Notes: generated by a model from the letters alone, not told the origin. Counted from the stretch's first letter, positions 16,064 to 25,271 are shown. The stretch: DNA of 64,000 nt from a bacterium (GCA_016719645.1 JADJYS010000009.1:112911-176910); one strand, 5' to 3'. Translations and numbers: made by a program.

Positions 16064-18712
16064 ATGCGTTGCACTCGCTTCCGGATCTGCCTGCTCGTCC
16101 CGCTCCTGGTCGCCCTCGCGGGTGCGGCCACGGCCCGCAACCCGATCCGCAACTCCTTCTTCGCCCGCTACCCCGCCGCCGTGAACACCGCGCTGGACGA
16201 GCTGCCGTCCCACGCCAACCACTGCGGCGTGTGCCACTTCGATTTCAGCGGCGGCGGGCCGCGCAACCCCTACGGCCTCTCGGTGGAGGTCGGGCTCAAC
16301 AACGGCCTCTCCAACGCCGCCGCGGTGGCGGCCGCCGAACCGCAGGACGCGGACAACGACGGTTTCAGTGCGCTGATCGAGGTCACCGACACGGTGAACT
16401 TCTCGAACACGCCCACCTTCCCCGGGCTCAAGGCCGCCAACGCGGGTTCCGCGCTGAACGTGAACCAGGCCGACCTGATCGACCACCTGACGCCGTCCGG
16501 CGGGTCGGACGTCGATCCGCCGCTGGTCGCGGTGACCTGGCCGGCGGGCGGCGAGAGCGTCGTGCCGAACACGACCGCGACGCTGACCTGGACCGCGACC
16601 GACCCGAGCGGCATCGCCGCGATCGACATCTCCCTGAGCGAAGACGGCGGCGTGCATTGGGAGACCGTGGCCCGCAACCTGCCGGCGTCGAGCAGCTACG
16701 CCTGGTTCGTGCCCAACCTGCCGGGCGCGACGTCGCGGATCCGGGTCCAGGCCCGCGACGCGGCCGGCAACGCCGGTCACGGCGACAGCCCCGCCGACTT
16801 CACGATCGCGCCGCACGTCGGCGGCGTCGCGCCCACCACGCTGCGCGACTTCCGCCTGCCCGGCACGCAGCCCTTCGGCGCGGGCGTGTACGACAACCCC
16901 GACGGCACCTGCTCGACCTGCCACGGCGGCTACAGCGCGGCCGTGGAGCCCTGGTCCAACTGGCGCGGCAGCATGATGGGCAACACCATGCGCGACCCCG
17001 TCTTCTCCGCGACGATGGTCATCGCCGAGCAGGACGCGCCCGCCTCGGGCGACCTCTGCCTGCGCTGCCATACCCCGGGCGGCTGGCAGGAGGGCCGCTC
17101 CACCGACACCTCCGGCGGCATGGTCACGGCGAAGGACCGCCAGGGCGTGCAGTGCGACACCTGCCACCGCGCGGTCGATCCGCTCTACCAGCCGGGGGTC
17201 AGCCCCGCCGTGGACGAGGCCATCCTCGCCCGGCTGGACGCGCCGGTGCTCGGCTACGGCAACGGGCAGTCCGTGTCCGATCCCGACCCGATCCGCCGCG
17301 GGCCCTACGCGGACGCCCAGGCCTCGCACCAGTTCCTGGACTCGGCCTTCCACCGCACCGCCAACCTGTGCGGCACCTGCCACGATGTGAGCAACCCCGC
17401 CTTCGTCGCCGGCGACGCGCCCGGCGAATACGAGGTGCAGGCCCTCGACGCGCCCCACCCCGACGGGGACAAGCGCGACATGTTCCCGGTCGAGCGCACG
17501 TTCAGCGAGTGGTCGGTCAGCGCCTACGCCGAGGGCGGCGTCTACGCGCCGCAGTTCGCCGGCGTCAAGCCGGGCGGCGTCGTCGCCACCTGCCAGGACT
17601 GCCACATGGCCGACGCGACCGGCCGCGGCGCCGACACGGGGCCGATCCGCACCGACCTCGGCGTGCACGACCTGACCGGCGGCAACCACTTCGTGCCGGA
17701 CCTGATCCCGGCGTGGTACCCGGGCGAGTTCAGCCAGACGGCCCTGAACGCCGGCAAGGCGCGCGTCGTCGCCATGCTGCAGAAGGCGGCCACGCTCGAG
17801 GTCTTCGAATCGCCCGTCGGCGGCGGCCCGGGCGTGACGGTGCGCGTCACCAACGAGACGGCCCACAAGCTGCCCAGCGGCTACCCCGAGGGCCGGCGCA
17901 TCTGGATCAACGTGCGGGCCTTCGACGACCAGGCGACCCTGATCTACGAGTCGGGCGCCTACGACCCGGCCACCGGCACGCTGAACCACGACCCGGACGC
18001 GAAGATCTACCACATCGAGCCCGGCACCTCGCACCGCCTCGGCGCGATGCTCGGCATCGACGCGGGCCCCTCGTTCCACTTCGTGCTGAACGACACGGTC
18101 TTCCTGGACAACCGCATCCCGCCGCGCGGCGCCTCGCTGGCCGAGCTGGAGGCCGTGCAGTCGCCGGTGGTCGGCTACGGCGGCTACCAGGAGGGGCAGT
18201 TCTGGGACGACACGCTTTACGACCTGCCCGCCGGCGCGAGCATCGTCGAGGTGACGCTCTACTACCAGAGCATCTCGAAGGAGTACGTCGAGTTCCTGCG
18301 CGATGCGAACACGACCAACACCATGGGCCAGGAACTGTACGACGCCTGGGTCGCCCAGGGCCGCGCCGCGCCGGTGGTCATGGGCTCCGAGCAGCTCGTC
18401 CTGGCCTCGACCGGCGCGGGCGAAGTGCCGAACTGGCGGACCGCCCTGGCGCCGGCGTCGCCGAACCCGTTCAACCCGTCGACGGAGCTGCGGTTCACCG
18501 TGGCGCGGCAGGGCCGCGTCAGCCTGCGGATCTTCGACGAGCGGGGCCGCCTGGTGCGCGACCTCATCGCCGGGACGCTGGCCGCGGGCGAGCACGCCGC
18601 GACCTGGGACGGACGCGACGGCGGCGGCCGCGCGGCGGCCTCGGGCGTCTACGTGGCGGAGCTGCGCACGAGCGACGCGCGCGAGCTGCGCAAGCTGACC
18701 CTCGTGAAGTGA
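16064..18712 (+). CDS. Secreted hexaheme c-type cytochrome with Ig-like and FlgD-like C-terminal domains
   Basis: An 882-residue secreted protein (signal peptide MRCTRFRICLLVPLLVALAGAATA). It has six CXXCH motifs. CGVCH lies near residue 52. CSTCH, CLRCH, CDTCH, CGTCH and CQDCH spread over about residues 285-515. A calcium-binding-like DADNDGFSALIEV sits near residue 97, and an Ig-like domain (residues about 165-245) separates the first heme from the rest. Further beta-rich domains precede the FlgD-like end (SPNPFNPSTELRF ... SGVYVAEL). A multiheme cytochrome joined to a surface-sorting type domain suggests exposure outside the cell and extracellular electron transfer; its partners are not in this window. 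The start has GAAGGAG. The gene ends just before a strong terminator. Confidence 0.82.
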   Translation: MRCTRFRICLLVPLLVALAGAATARNPIRNSFFARYPAAVNTALDELPSHANHCGVCHFDFSGGGPRNPYGLSVEVGLNNGLSNAAAVAAAEPQDADNDGFSALIEVTDTVNFSNTPTFPGLKAANAGSALNVNQADLIDHLTPSGGSDVDPPLVAVTWPAGGESVVPNTTATLTWTATDPSGIAAIDISLSEDGGVHWETVARNLPASSSYAWFVPNLPGATSRIRVQARDAAGNAGHGDSPADFTIAPHVGGVAPTTLRDFRLPGTQPFGAGVYDNPDGTCSTCHGGYSAAVEPWSNWRGSMMGNTMRDPVFSATMVIAEQDAPASGDLCLRCHTPGGWQEGRSTDTSGGMVTAKDRQGVQCDTCHRAVDPLYQPGVSPAVDEAILARLDAPVLGYGNGQSVSDPDPIRRGPYADAQASHQFLDSAFHRTANLCGTCHDVSNPAFVAGDAPGEYEVQALDAPHPDGDKRDMFPVERTFSEWSVSAYAEGGVYAPQFAGVKPGGVVATCQDCHMADATGRGADTGPIRTDLGVHDLTGGNHFVPDLIPAWYPGEFSQTALNAGKARVVAMLQKAATLEVFESPVGGGPGVTVRVTNETAHKLPSGYPEGRRIWINVRAFDDQATLIYESGAYDPATGTLNHDPDAKIYHIEPGTSHRLGAMLGIDAGPSFHFVLNDTVFLDNRIPPRGASLAELEAVQSPVVGYGGYQEGQFWDDTLYDLPAGASIVEVTLYYQSISKEYVEFLRDANTTNTMGQELYDAWVAQGRAAPVVMGSEQLVLASTGAGEVPNWRTALAPASPNPFNPSTELRFTVARQGRVSLRIFDERGRLVRDLIAGTLAAGEHAATWDGRDGGGRAAASGVYVAELRTSDARELRKLTLVK

Positions 18713-18736
18713 CGCGCCCGTTCCCCGGGTAGCGGG

Positions 18737-18762
18737 AAGGCCCCGGCGACGGCCGGGGCCTT
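18737..18762 (+). terminator. Rho-independent-type terminator after the hexaheme cytochrome gene
   Basis: AAGGCCCCGGC at 18737-18747 pairs perfectly with GCCGGGGCCTT at 18752-18762 around a 4-base loop, followed by CTTCG. It begins 25 bases after the stop codon at 18712. Confidence 0.8.
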
Positions 18763-18841
18763 CTTCGTGACGCCGATCCGCGGTTCCCCCGCCGACGGCG
18801 AGCCGCTATGATCCCGGCGGCCCCACACCCGGAGGGTAACC

Positions 18842-20338
18842 ATGCGTCCGTCGCTCGCCTTCATGCTGTTCGTCGCCCTGGCCGCCGCCCCCGCCGCGGC
18901 GTGCACCAACCTGCTGGTCACCCCCGGCGCCTCGGCGGACGGGTCGGCCTTCATCACCTACACCTGCGACGGGGAGTTCCACCCCATCCTGCGGCGCATC
19001 CCGGCGGCCGACCACGCGCCCGGCGAGATGCAGGAGGTGCGCTTCTGGGACGGCACCGTGACGGCGAGCATCCCCTGGCCGGCGCACTCCTACGCGGTCG
19101 TCGGCCTGATGAACGAGCACCGATCACCTCGCTGATCGAGACCAACGGCTACCGCAGCACCGGCGAGTCGTTCTCGCTCTGCGACCCGCGCGAGTGCTGG
19201 CTGCTGGAGATGATCGGCGCCGGCCCCGGCAGCAACACCGCGGTCTGGGTGGCGCGGCGCCTGCCCGACGGCACCGTGGCGGCCCACGCGAACATGGCCC
19301 GCATCGGCGAGTTCCCGACCGACGACCCGCAGAACTGCCTCTACTCGCGCAACGTGTTCCGCGTGGCCGAGGCGCACGGCTGGTACGACCCGCGCGCCGG
19401 GGTCCCCTTCAACTTCCGCGAGGTATACGATCCGGCCACCCCCGCAGAAGAAGCGCTACACCGCCACGCGGGTCTGGAGCCTGCTGCGGCGGGCGGCGCC
19501 GTCGCTGGCGCTGAGCCCCGACTTCCACCGCGGCGTCGCCGGCGCCGCGGACTACCCGCTGTTCGTGAAGCCCGACCGCAAGCTGGCCCTGGCCGACGTC
19601 ATGGCTCTCATGCGTGACCAGTACGAGGGCACCGACTACGACATGACGCAGGGCGTGGACGCCGGGCCCTTCGGCTGCCCCGACCGCTGGCGCCCGATGG
19701 CCTGGGAGCAGGGCGGCGAGACCTACACCTGGGAGCGGCCCATCTCGACGCAGCAGACCGGCTTCTCCCACATCGCGCAGTGCCGGCGCGGCCTGCCCGA
19801 CCCCGTCGGCGGCTGCCTGTGGTACGGCGTCGACGACACCGACACGACGGTCTGGTTCCCGCTCTACGCCGGGATCACCGAGCTGCCGCCCTCGTTCACG
19901 CGGGGCCGGCTCGAGGAGTTCTCCTGGGACTCGGGCTGGTGGGTGTTCAACCTCGTGGCCAACTACGCCGGGCTGAAGTACGCGTACATGATCGAGGACA
20001 TCCGCGCCGCCCAGCGCGAGCTCGAGGGCGGGCTGATCGCGATGCAGCCCGCGGTCGAGGCGACCGCGGCGCGGCTGCACGCGCAGGACCCCGCGCTGTG
20101 CGCGCGCTACCTGACGACCTACAGCGTGGGGGAGGCCGAGCGCGTCGCCGCGCGCTGGCAGAACCTGGCCGGCGCGCTGATCGCGAAGTACAACGACGGC
20201 TACGTCATCGAGAACGGGGACGCGCGCGAGGTCGGCTACCCGCAGGCCTGGCGCGACGCGGTGCTGAAGCTGCGGCCGCAGCAGTTCCGGCTGCCGCGGG
20301 CGGCGGCGGACTCGCTGGCGACGGCGTTGCCTTACTAG
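18842..20338 (+). pseudogene. C69-family (secreted dipeptidase-like) peptidase, broken by a deletion and a frameshift
   Basis: The pieces line up with one secreted C69 dipeptidase. Frame 1 (from 18842, GGAGGG upstream) encodes the signal peptide and then CTNLLVTPGASADGS, with the N-terminal Cys nucleophile after the signal as in C69, up to VVGLMNEH near 19120. The expected stretch of about 40 residues after 'MNEH' is missing, and the match resumes in another frame at ITSLIETNGYRSTGESFSL. Around 19440 the frame changes again: coding continues as KKRYTATRVWSLLRRAAPS and then on to the stop at 20338 (MALMRDQYEGTDYDMTQGVDAGPFG, PDRWRPMAWEQ). The gene is therefore inactive, or the assembly has errors at both points. 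C69 enzymes are Ntn-hydrolases that cleave dipeptides. Confidence 0.8.
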
Positions 20339-20348
20339 GGGAGACGGG

Positions 20349-21998
20349 ATGAAGAGCTTCGTCGCGATCGTGTTCGTGTTGCTGGCCGCCGCCGTCGCCG
20401 GCGGCGGCGTTCCGGAGGAGACCGACACCATGGTTCGCATCTACACCGGCCCGGTCTTCTGGACCGGCGACCCCGCGCTGCCCGAGGCCGCGGCCGTGGC
20501 CGTCGGCGCCGACGGCCGCATCCTGGAGACCTACGGCGTCGTGCCGCGCGACACGCCCTGGGAGATCGTGGTACTGCCCGGAGCGCTGGCCCTGCCGGGC
20601 CTGCACGACGCGCACCTGCACGTCTCGGGCATCGGCAAGCGCTGCGAGCAGGCGGCGCTGGAGGGCGCCGGCTCGGCCCTCGAAGCCCGCGACCTGGTCG
20701 CCGCCTGGGCCGCGGCGAACCCGGACGTCGCGGTGGTCCGCGGCCGCGGCTGGGACCAGAGCCGCTGGCCCGGCGGCGCGTTCCCGACCTGGCGCGACCT
20801 CGAGGGCGCCGGCGCGCGGCCGATCGTGCTGCGCCGCGTCGACGGCCACGCCTCGTGGGTCAACCGGGCCCTGCTGGACCTCGCGGGCATCACGGCCGCG
20901 ACGCCGGACCCCGAGGGGGGCCGCATCCTGCGCGACGAGCAGGGCGAGCCCACCGGCGTGCTGATCGACAACGCCGCCGACCTGCTCGCCCCGGTGCTGC
21001 CGCGTTCCACGGCGGCCGACCAGGAGCGCTGGCTGCTGGCGGGGCTCGCGGCCTGCGCGGACGCGGGGCTCGCGGCGGTGCACGACATGGGGCAGACGCC
21101 GGAGACCTGCGACATCGCACAGCGGCTGGCGGATGAAGGGCGGCTGCCGATCAGGTTGTTCGTCTATCTCGAAGGGTCAGAAACGGGATCGATGGCAGCC
21201 CTGGGGCGCTATCGCGCCGCGGACCGCTTCGCGGTGCAAGGCATGAAGTACTACACCGACGGTGCGCTGGGCAGCCGCGGCGCCCTGCTGCTGGCGGACT
21301 ACAGCGACGAGCCCGGCCGCCGCGGCCTCGCGGTCACCGACGCCCCGGACCTCGCCGACCTGGTGCGCGAGGTGCACCGCCGCGGCTTCCAGTGCGCGAT
21401 CCACGCCATCGGCGACGGCGGCAACCGCATGGCGCTGGACGCCATCGCGGCCGCGCAGGCGCCGGACCCGTCGGGCGCGCCGCCGCGCCGCCACCGCGTC
21501 GAGCACGCGCAGGTGGTCCACCCCGACGACTTCGCGCGCTTCGCGGCGCTGGGCGCGCTCGCGAGCGTGCAGCCGACGCACTGCACGAGCGACCTGCGCT
21601 GGGCCGAGCAGCGGCTCGGCCCCGAACGCGTCAAGGGCGCGTACGCGTGGCGCACCTTCCTGGACCACGGCGTGCGGCTGCCGCTGGGGTCGGACGCGCC
21701 GGTGGAGGACTGGAACCCGCTGCCCGGCGTCTACGCGGCGATCACGCGGCAGGAACCCGACGGCGACCCCGCCGGCGGCTGGCATCCCGAGCAGATCCTG
21801 ACGCTGGACGAGGCGCTGCGCGGCTTCACGGCCGAGGCGGCGTACGCGGTGGGGCGGGAGAGCGACCTGGGCGCGCTGCGCCCGGGGCTGCTCTTCGATT
21901 GCACGGTGCTGGACCGCGACCCGCGCGGAGGCGACCCGGTGCGGTGGCTGGCGGCGAAGCCGTCGGCGCTGTTCGTGGGCGGGGAGCGCGTGCGCTGA
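20349..21998 (+). CDS. YtcJ-like amidohydrolase family protein, exported
   Basis: A 549-residue protein of the amidohydrolase superfamily, YtcJ-type. Metal-ligand motif HDAHLH is near residue 87, VRGRGWDQSRWP and DGHASWVN follow, then YYTDGALGSRGALL and HAIGDGGNRMALDAI, and SDAPVEDWNPLPGVYAAITRQ close to the end. The family hydrolyses amide bonds of small molecules with a metal centre; the substrate is unknown. An apparent signal peptide (MKSFVAIVFVLLAAAVAGGG) suggests a periplasmic location. The start follows GGGGAGACGGG, 10 bases after the end of the C69 pseudogene, so the two were likely one operon concerned with peptide or amide breakdown. Confidence 0.85.
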   Translation: MKSFVAIVFVLLAAAVAGGGVPEETDTMVRIYTGPVFWTGDPALPEAAAVAVGADGRILETYGVVPRDTPWEIVVLPGALALPGLHDAHLHVSGIGKRCEQAALEGAGSALEARDLVAAWAAANPDVAVVRGRGWDQSRWPGGAFPTWRDLEGAGARPIVLRRVDGHASWVNRALLDLAGITAATPDPEGGRILRDEQGEPTGVLIDNAADLLAPVLPRSTAADQERWLLAGLAACADAGLAAVHDMGQTPETCDIAQRLADEGRLPIRLFVYLEGSETGSMAALGRYRAADRFAVQGMKYYTDGALGSRGALLLADYSDEPGRRGLAVTDAPDLADLVREVHRRGFQCAIHAIGDGGNRMALDAIAAAQAPDPSGAPPRRHRVEHAQVVHPDDFARFAALGALASVQPTHCTSDLRWAEQRLGPERVKGAYAWRTFLDHGVRLPLGSDAPVEDWNPLPGVYAAITRQEPDGDPAGGWHPEQILTLDEALRGFTAEAAYAVGRESDLGALRPGLLFDCTVLDRDPRGGDPVRWLAAKPSALFVGGERVR

Positions 21999-22018
21999 GT
22001 GTATTTGATCAATGAGCG

Positions 22019-22048
22019 CGCCCGCCCCGGGACGTCCCGGGGCGGGCG
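22019..22048 (+). terminator. Rho-independent terminator after the amidohydrolase gene
   Basis: CGCCCGCCCCGGGA at 22019-22032 and TCCCGGGGCGGGCG at 22035-22048 form a 14-bp perfect stem followed by TTTTC. It lies 20 bases after the stop codon and also faces the convergent gene ending at 22093. Confidence 0.88.
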
Positions 22049-22092
22049 TTTTCATCCATCAAACATCGTGTCGGGGAGGCCGCCGCGCGTCG

Positions 22093-22773
22093 TCAGTGGA
22101 GGATCACGCCGCAGCCGTACAGCGTCCGGCCGTCCAGTTCCATCTCGACGCCCAGGGGATACGGCTCGCCGCTCATGTCGTTGAAGCAAGGCGAGGCCGC
22201 GGTGCGCAGGCGCAGGACGTGGCCGCCGGCTTCGCGCAGGATCGGCGCGCCGTCGCGCAGGCCCTCGACGGGGATCCCCGGGAAGTCCAGCACCAGGGCG
22301 CCGTAGTCGGCCGTCACGCGGGTGCCGCCGGGACCGGTCTGCAGGTGCCAGCCCGGCTCGTCGCCCGAGGCGCGGAAGTGGTAGCCCTCCGCCCAGCACC
22401 GCTCCAGGATCTCCTGCCCGCCCGACACCTCGCAGCCCTCGACGCGCTGCCCGTCCACTTCCAGCCTGATGTCCCGCCCCTTGGTCCACAGCAGGTAGCG
22501 GCCGCCGGCGTACTTCGCGCCCGAGGCGGCGATCTGCTGCGTCAGTTCCTGCACGCCGTCGGGCGCGTAGAGGAGCGCCCGGGGGGAGCCGGGCTCGTAG
22601 TCGGCGAGGTAGTACCGGTCGACGCCGCCGTAGATGGCGAGCAGGTGCAGGGGGCCGCGCTCAGGGGCCGCGACGTCGGTCCGCGACGTGCAGGGGCCGA
22701 AGCCGGGGGCGCAGGACGCGGCGGTCAGCAGGGCGCAGGGCAGCAGGATCGCTAGGTGGCTGAATCGACGCAT
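22093..22773 (-). CDS. Lipoprotein with MliC-like and COG3650-like domains
   Basis: A 226-residue predicted lipoprotein (lipobox LTAASC, lipidated Cys near residue 21). Residues about 40-115 resemble MliC, the membrane-bound inhibitor of C-type lysozyme: LLYAPDGVQELTQQIAASGA, then KYAGGRYLLWTKGRDIRLEVDG and a paired Cys. The second half (HFRASGDEPGWHLQTG ... CFNDMSGEPYPLGVEMELDG ... YGCGVILH) matches the COG3650-type domain often fused to or found with it. The inferred role is envelope protection against lysozyme; not proven. Its promoter should lie in the 22774-22984 gap, which carries palindromes. Confidence 0.7.
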   Translation of the reverse strand: MRRFSHLAILLPCALLTAASCAPGFGPCTSRTDVAAPERGPLHLLAIYGGVDRYYLADYEPGSPRALLYAPDGVQELTQQIAASGAKYAGGRYLLWTKGRDIRLEVDGQRVEGCEVSGGQEILERCWAEGYHFRASGDEPGWHLQTGPGGTRVTADYGALVLDFPGIPVEGLRDGAPILREAGGHVLRLRTAASPCFNDMSGEPYPLGVEMELDGRTLYGCGVILH

Positions 22774-22881
22774 GGGGAAAGCTCCTGACCGTGAGGTTGG
22801 TTCGTACCGGTGGCAGGATATCCCGGTCCATGGTGCGGGCGCAACTCAGATCATGGGTCGCGTGCGGCTTGATGGATCCTT

Positions 22882-22934
22882 TCGTACATCCCTGATGTCA
22901 GGGATGGGCGTGATGATTAGTCATAATCGATGCG
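22882..22934. promoter_or_regulatory. Two palindromes in the region between the MliC-type gene and the barrel gene
   Basis: CATCCCTGA and TCAGGGATG (about 22890-22909) form a 9-bp perfect inverted repeat with only 2 bases between. A few bases on, GATTA-GTCA-TAATC (about 22914-22927) is a second palindrome in AT-rich DNA. They lie upstream of the minus-strand lipoprotein gene and just after the end of the Fur-box operon. The first could be a terminator for that operon or an operator; the second resembles half of an iron-box-type site but matches poorly. Confidence 0.35.
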
Positions 22935-22984
22935 AGAGGCGCTGGTTCGGCCTCTGATGAACGACGGTCACCATTCACCACGGC

Positions 22985-24054
22985 CTAGAAGCAGGTCGCC
23001 ACCGAAAAGCGCGTCCGTCCCGGCGCGTCCCGGCCCTCGTCGGCGTCCGTGGTCGTGCGGGTCCAGGTGTGATCCAGCCGGAAAACCGCGTCTGACGACG
23101 GCAGGAAATTCACCCCTAAGGTCAGCGCCGATTCACGGTCGGCGTCGACGCCGAGGTCCAGGCCGTCGGCGCGGGCGATCAGGTCGACGGTCGATCCCGC
23201 GAGCAGTGCGTCGTGCAGCGCCCGCCAGTCGAGTTGGGCGTAGGCGCCGCGCCGGCCTGCGCCCTGCTCGGCATCGGCCGTCGCGCGCGCCACCGCGCCC
23301 CGCAGCCTCAGGCCGCCGAACTCGGCTCGGACGTCGAGGGCGGCGATCGACCGGCGCGCACCGTCATCCCCGTTGCACCGGCCCGTGTGGGCCGAGAAGC
23401 CCAGGCCCAGGTGCGGATGCGGGCACACCTCCAGGCGGGCGACCACGGCCTGGGCTGTGCCGCCGTCGTGCGCGTCGTCGCCCACGGTTGCGTTGACCAG
23501 GTAGGCCTCGTAGCCGGCACCGATGTCCCGCCCGAGATCAAGGGCGCCGAAGACGCCCAGTCCCGACTCCCGCTGCGACGAGTGCAGCAGCGAGCCGTCC
23601 ACCAGCGGCAGCTCGGTCAGGTCGTCGAGCGGCGATCCGTGGTGGAGGTTGATGCCGCCCAGCGGCGACGGGACGATGCCGCCGCGGAATTGGAGCTCGT
23701 CGCGGAACCGGTAGTCCAGGACCGCGAAGGTCAGCGCGACCTCGCCGTCGCCGCGGCCGCCGGCCAGGCCGTCCTGCGCGAGCTCGATCTCGGCCGCGAC
23801 GGCCGCACGGTCGGACAGGCGCGCACAGACGCCGGGGGCGAAGCAGTGCCGGTCGAACGGGCCGACGCTGTCGCGCGACCAGGCGAACTCGTGGACCAGC
23901 CGGCCGCCGAGCTCGAGGTCGACGCCGTCGTGCGGCGGGGCGGGCGCGGGGTCCGCGACGGCCGCGGTGCAGCAACAGATGCCGGCGCAGCAGGCGCGGC
24001 CGGGCCCGGGCCCGCCCCCCCCCCCCCCAGGCGAAAGACGCCGCCGCGCCGGTG
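22985..24054 (-). CDS. Outer-membrane beta-barrel paralog, 5' end unresolved across a 14-base C run
   Basis: About 330 residues are clearly coding. They are homologous to the barrel at 25272-26429 along their length, for example LDYRFRDELQFRGGIVPSPLGGINLHH here against MDYRFGEGFQFRGGLILSPLG there, both with the GYEAYLVN block. It ends FSVATCF with the terminal Phe of outer-membrane barrels. No ATG, GTG or TTG in frame gives a signal peptide: upstream the frame runs through a tract of 14 C (24015-24028) into a shadow of the preceding gene. A length change in the tract, whether real (slippage) or a sequencing error, would explain this. It is last in the Fur-box operon. The likely role is an outer-membrane channel or partner for iron or electron exchange. 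Confidence 0.62.
24015..24028. repeat. Homopolymer tract of 14 C
   Basis: Fourteen consecutive C (G on the coding strand) sit where the start of the downstream barrel gene should be. Such tracts are prone to slippage, giving phase variation, and to read errors. Confidence 0.8.
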
Positions 24055-24699
24055 CTAGCGGCGCCCGTTGCGGCGTCGCCAGGCCAGCAGCCCCGTGACC
24101 GCCAGCAGGATCGTCGCGGCGGCGGCGACGTCGTTGAAGAGCTTGCCGCGCGGGCCCAGCCACCAGCCGGTGTGCAGCGCGCGCACGCGGTCGGTCGGGG
24201 TGGCCGCCGGCGCGTCGCCCCGCGCGGTCCACGCGCGGCCGCCGTCCGCGCCGGCGAAGAGGCCCCGCGTCGTCCACGCGTAGAGCGCGCCGTCGGGGCC
24301 GGCGCCGAGGTCCCGCACGCGCGCGCCGTCCAGGGGCAGGCCCGGCAGGGATTCCCAGACCCCGCCGCCGTCGCGCGAGACCACCAGGTCGCCGGCGGCG
24401 CCCGCGGCCCAGATCGTGTCGCCCGCGACGGCGACGCCCGCGACGTCCAGCGGCGGCGAGAGCATCGGCACCTCGCGCCACGCGCCGCCCGCGTCCGTCG
24501 AGCGCCACAGCCCCGAAGCGCGCCCCTGCCAGAGCACGCCCGGGCGCACGGGATCGGCGACGACCCGCAGCACGGGGTCGCGGCCGCGATCCAACCAGCG
24601 CGGGTTGCCCAGCAGCAGTCCGCTGGCCGTGACCGCCAGCAGGGGCAGCAGCAGCAGCGCGCCCAGCCAGCGGTGCAGGTGGCGCGCCGGCATCTTCAC
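24055..24699 (-). CDS. PepSY-type membrane protein with inserted beta-propeller-like repeats
   Basis: A 214-residue protein with two membrane segments. The N-terminal one follows the PepSY-family signature LHRWLGALLLLPLLAVTASGLLL. The C-terminal one follows LHTGWWLGPRGKLFNDVAAAATILLAVTGLLAWRRR. Between them is a periplasmic insert with sialidase/Ycf48-like turns (GLWRSTDAGGAWREV, LVVSRDGGGVWESL, GLFAGADGGRAW). PepSY-type membrane proteins often accompany siderophore uptake or act as ferric or flavin reductase partners. The GTG start at 24699, preceded by GGAG, overlaps the stop of the FMN-binding gene; an ATG six bases later is an alternative. It is the third gene of the Fur-box operon. Confidence 0.72.
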   Translation of the reverse strand: MKMPARHLHRWLGALLLLPLLAVTASGLLLGNPRWLDRGRDPVLRVVADPVRPGVLWQGRASGLWRSTDAGGAWREVPMLSPPLDVAGVAVAGDTIWAAGAAGDLVVSRDGGGVWESLPGLPLDGARVRDLGAGPDGALYAWTTRGLFAGADGGRAWTARGDAPAATPTDRVRALHTGWWLGPRGKLFNDVAAAATILLAVTGLLAWRRRNGRR

Positions 24700-25259
24700 G
24701 GGGTGCTCCGTGCGAGAGGGTAGCGCGCGTCCACCAGGGCCAGCACGCGCTTGACCCCCGCGGTCACCGCGCGCGAGGAGTAGGTCGCGCCGGTGACGGC
24801 GTCGATGTCGCGCGTGAGGCGCAGCGGGTCGGCGCGCGACTTGCCCAGGAACTGTTCGAGGAAGCGCTTGCGGCGCACCTCGCCGCCCCGCGACTCGCGG
24901 AAGACGAGCACGCGCACCGGGCCGACCTCGCGCCCGGCGGTCACCGACACCAGCAGCGTGATCGGTTCGTGCAGCCCGATCTCGTCGGTCGTCACGGCCC
25001 AACCCAGGTCGCGCCCGTCCCGGCGGGCGCGATGGAAGACGATCTCGCCAGGAGGCTGGGGAGCCGCGAGCTGCGCGGCCAGCGCGGCGCGGGCGTCGTC
25101 GTCCGGCGTCCAGTTCTCGGTCCAGGTCGAGTCGGCCCCGGCGAACACCTCGCGCAGGGCCTCGTCGAGCGTCTGGTAGACGTGGTGCTCGGCCGCCGTC
25201 GCCGCCGTCGCTGACATGAAGGCGATGGCGAGCAGCAGGCAGGTGCAGAGCGTGCGCAT
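24696..25259 (-). CDS. Exported FMN-binding domain protein with flavinylation motif
   Basis: A 187-residue protein with a signal peptide (MRTLCTCLLLAIAFMSATAATAAE) and an FMN-binding domain like that of NqrC and RnfG. The motif DAVTGATYSS at residues 153-162 fits the TGAT(S/T) consensus where ApbE attaches FMN covalently; Thr159 would be the acceptor. The upstream block HEPITLLVSVTAGREVGPVRVLVFRESRGGEV also matches the family. Such exported flavoproteins carry electrons outside the cytoplasmic membrane, for example in ferric reduction or flavin-based extracellular electron transfer. It lies between barrel 1 (12-base gap) and the PepSY-type protein (overlap). No apbE gene is in the window. Confidence 0.82.
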   Translation of the reverse strand: MRTLCTCLLLAIAFMSATAATAAEHHVYQTLDEALREVFAGADSTWTENWTPDDDARAALAAQLAAPQPPGEIVFHRARRDGRDLGWAVTTDEIGLHEPITLLVSVTAGREVGPVRVLVFRESRGGEVRRKRFLEQFLGKSRADPLRLTRDIDAVTGATYSSRAVTAGVKRVLALVDARYPLARSTP

Positions 25260-25271
25260 GTGCGTCGACTC

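Noticed and set aside
22985..24508. A 507-codon barrel protein starting at 24508
   Set aside because: The first 150 or so codons are out of frame with, and antisense in character to, the clear PepSY-type gene; the barrel's true start is nearer the C run.
24696..25259. FMN-binding protein as NqrC or RnfG of a full Nqr/Rnf complex
   Set aside because: No other nqr or rnf genes are adjacent; the context is barrels and a PepSY-type protein instead.
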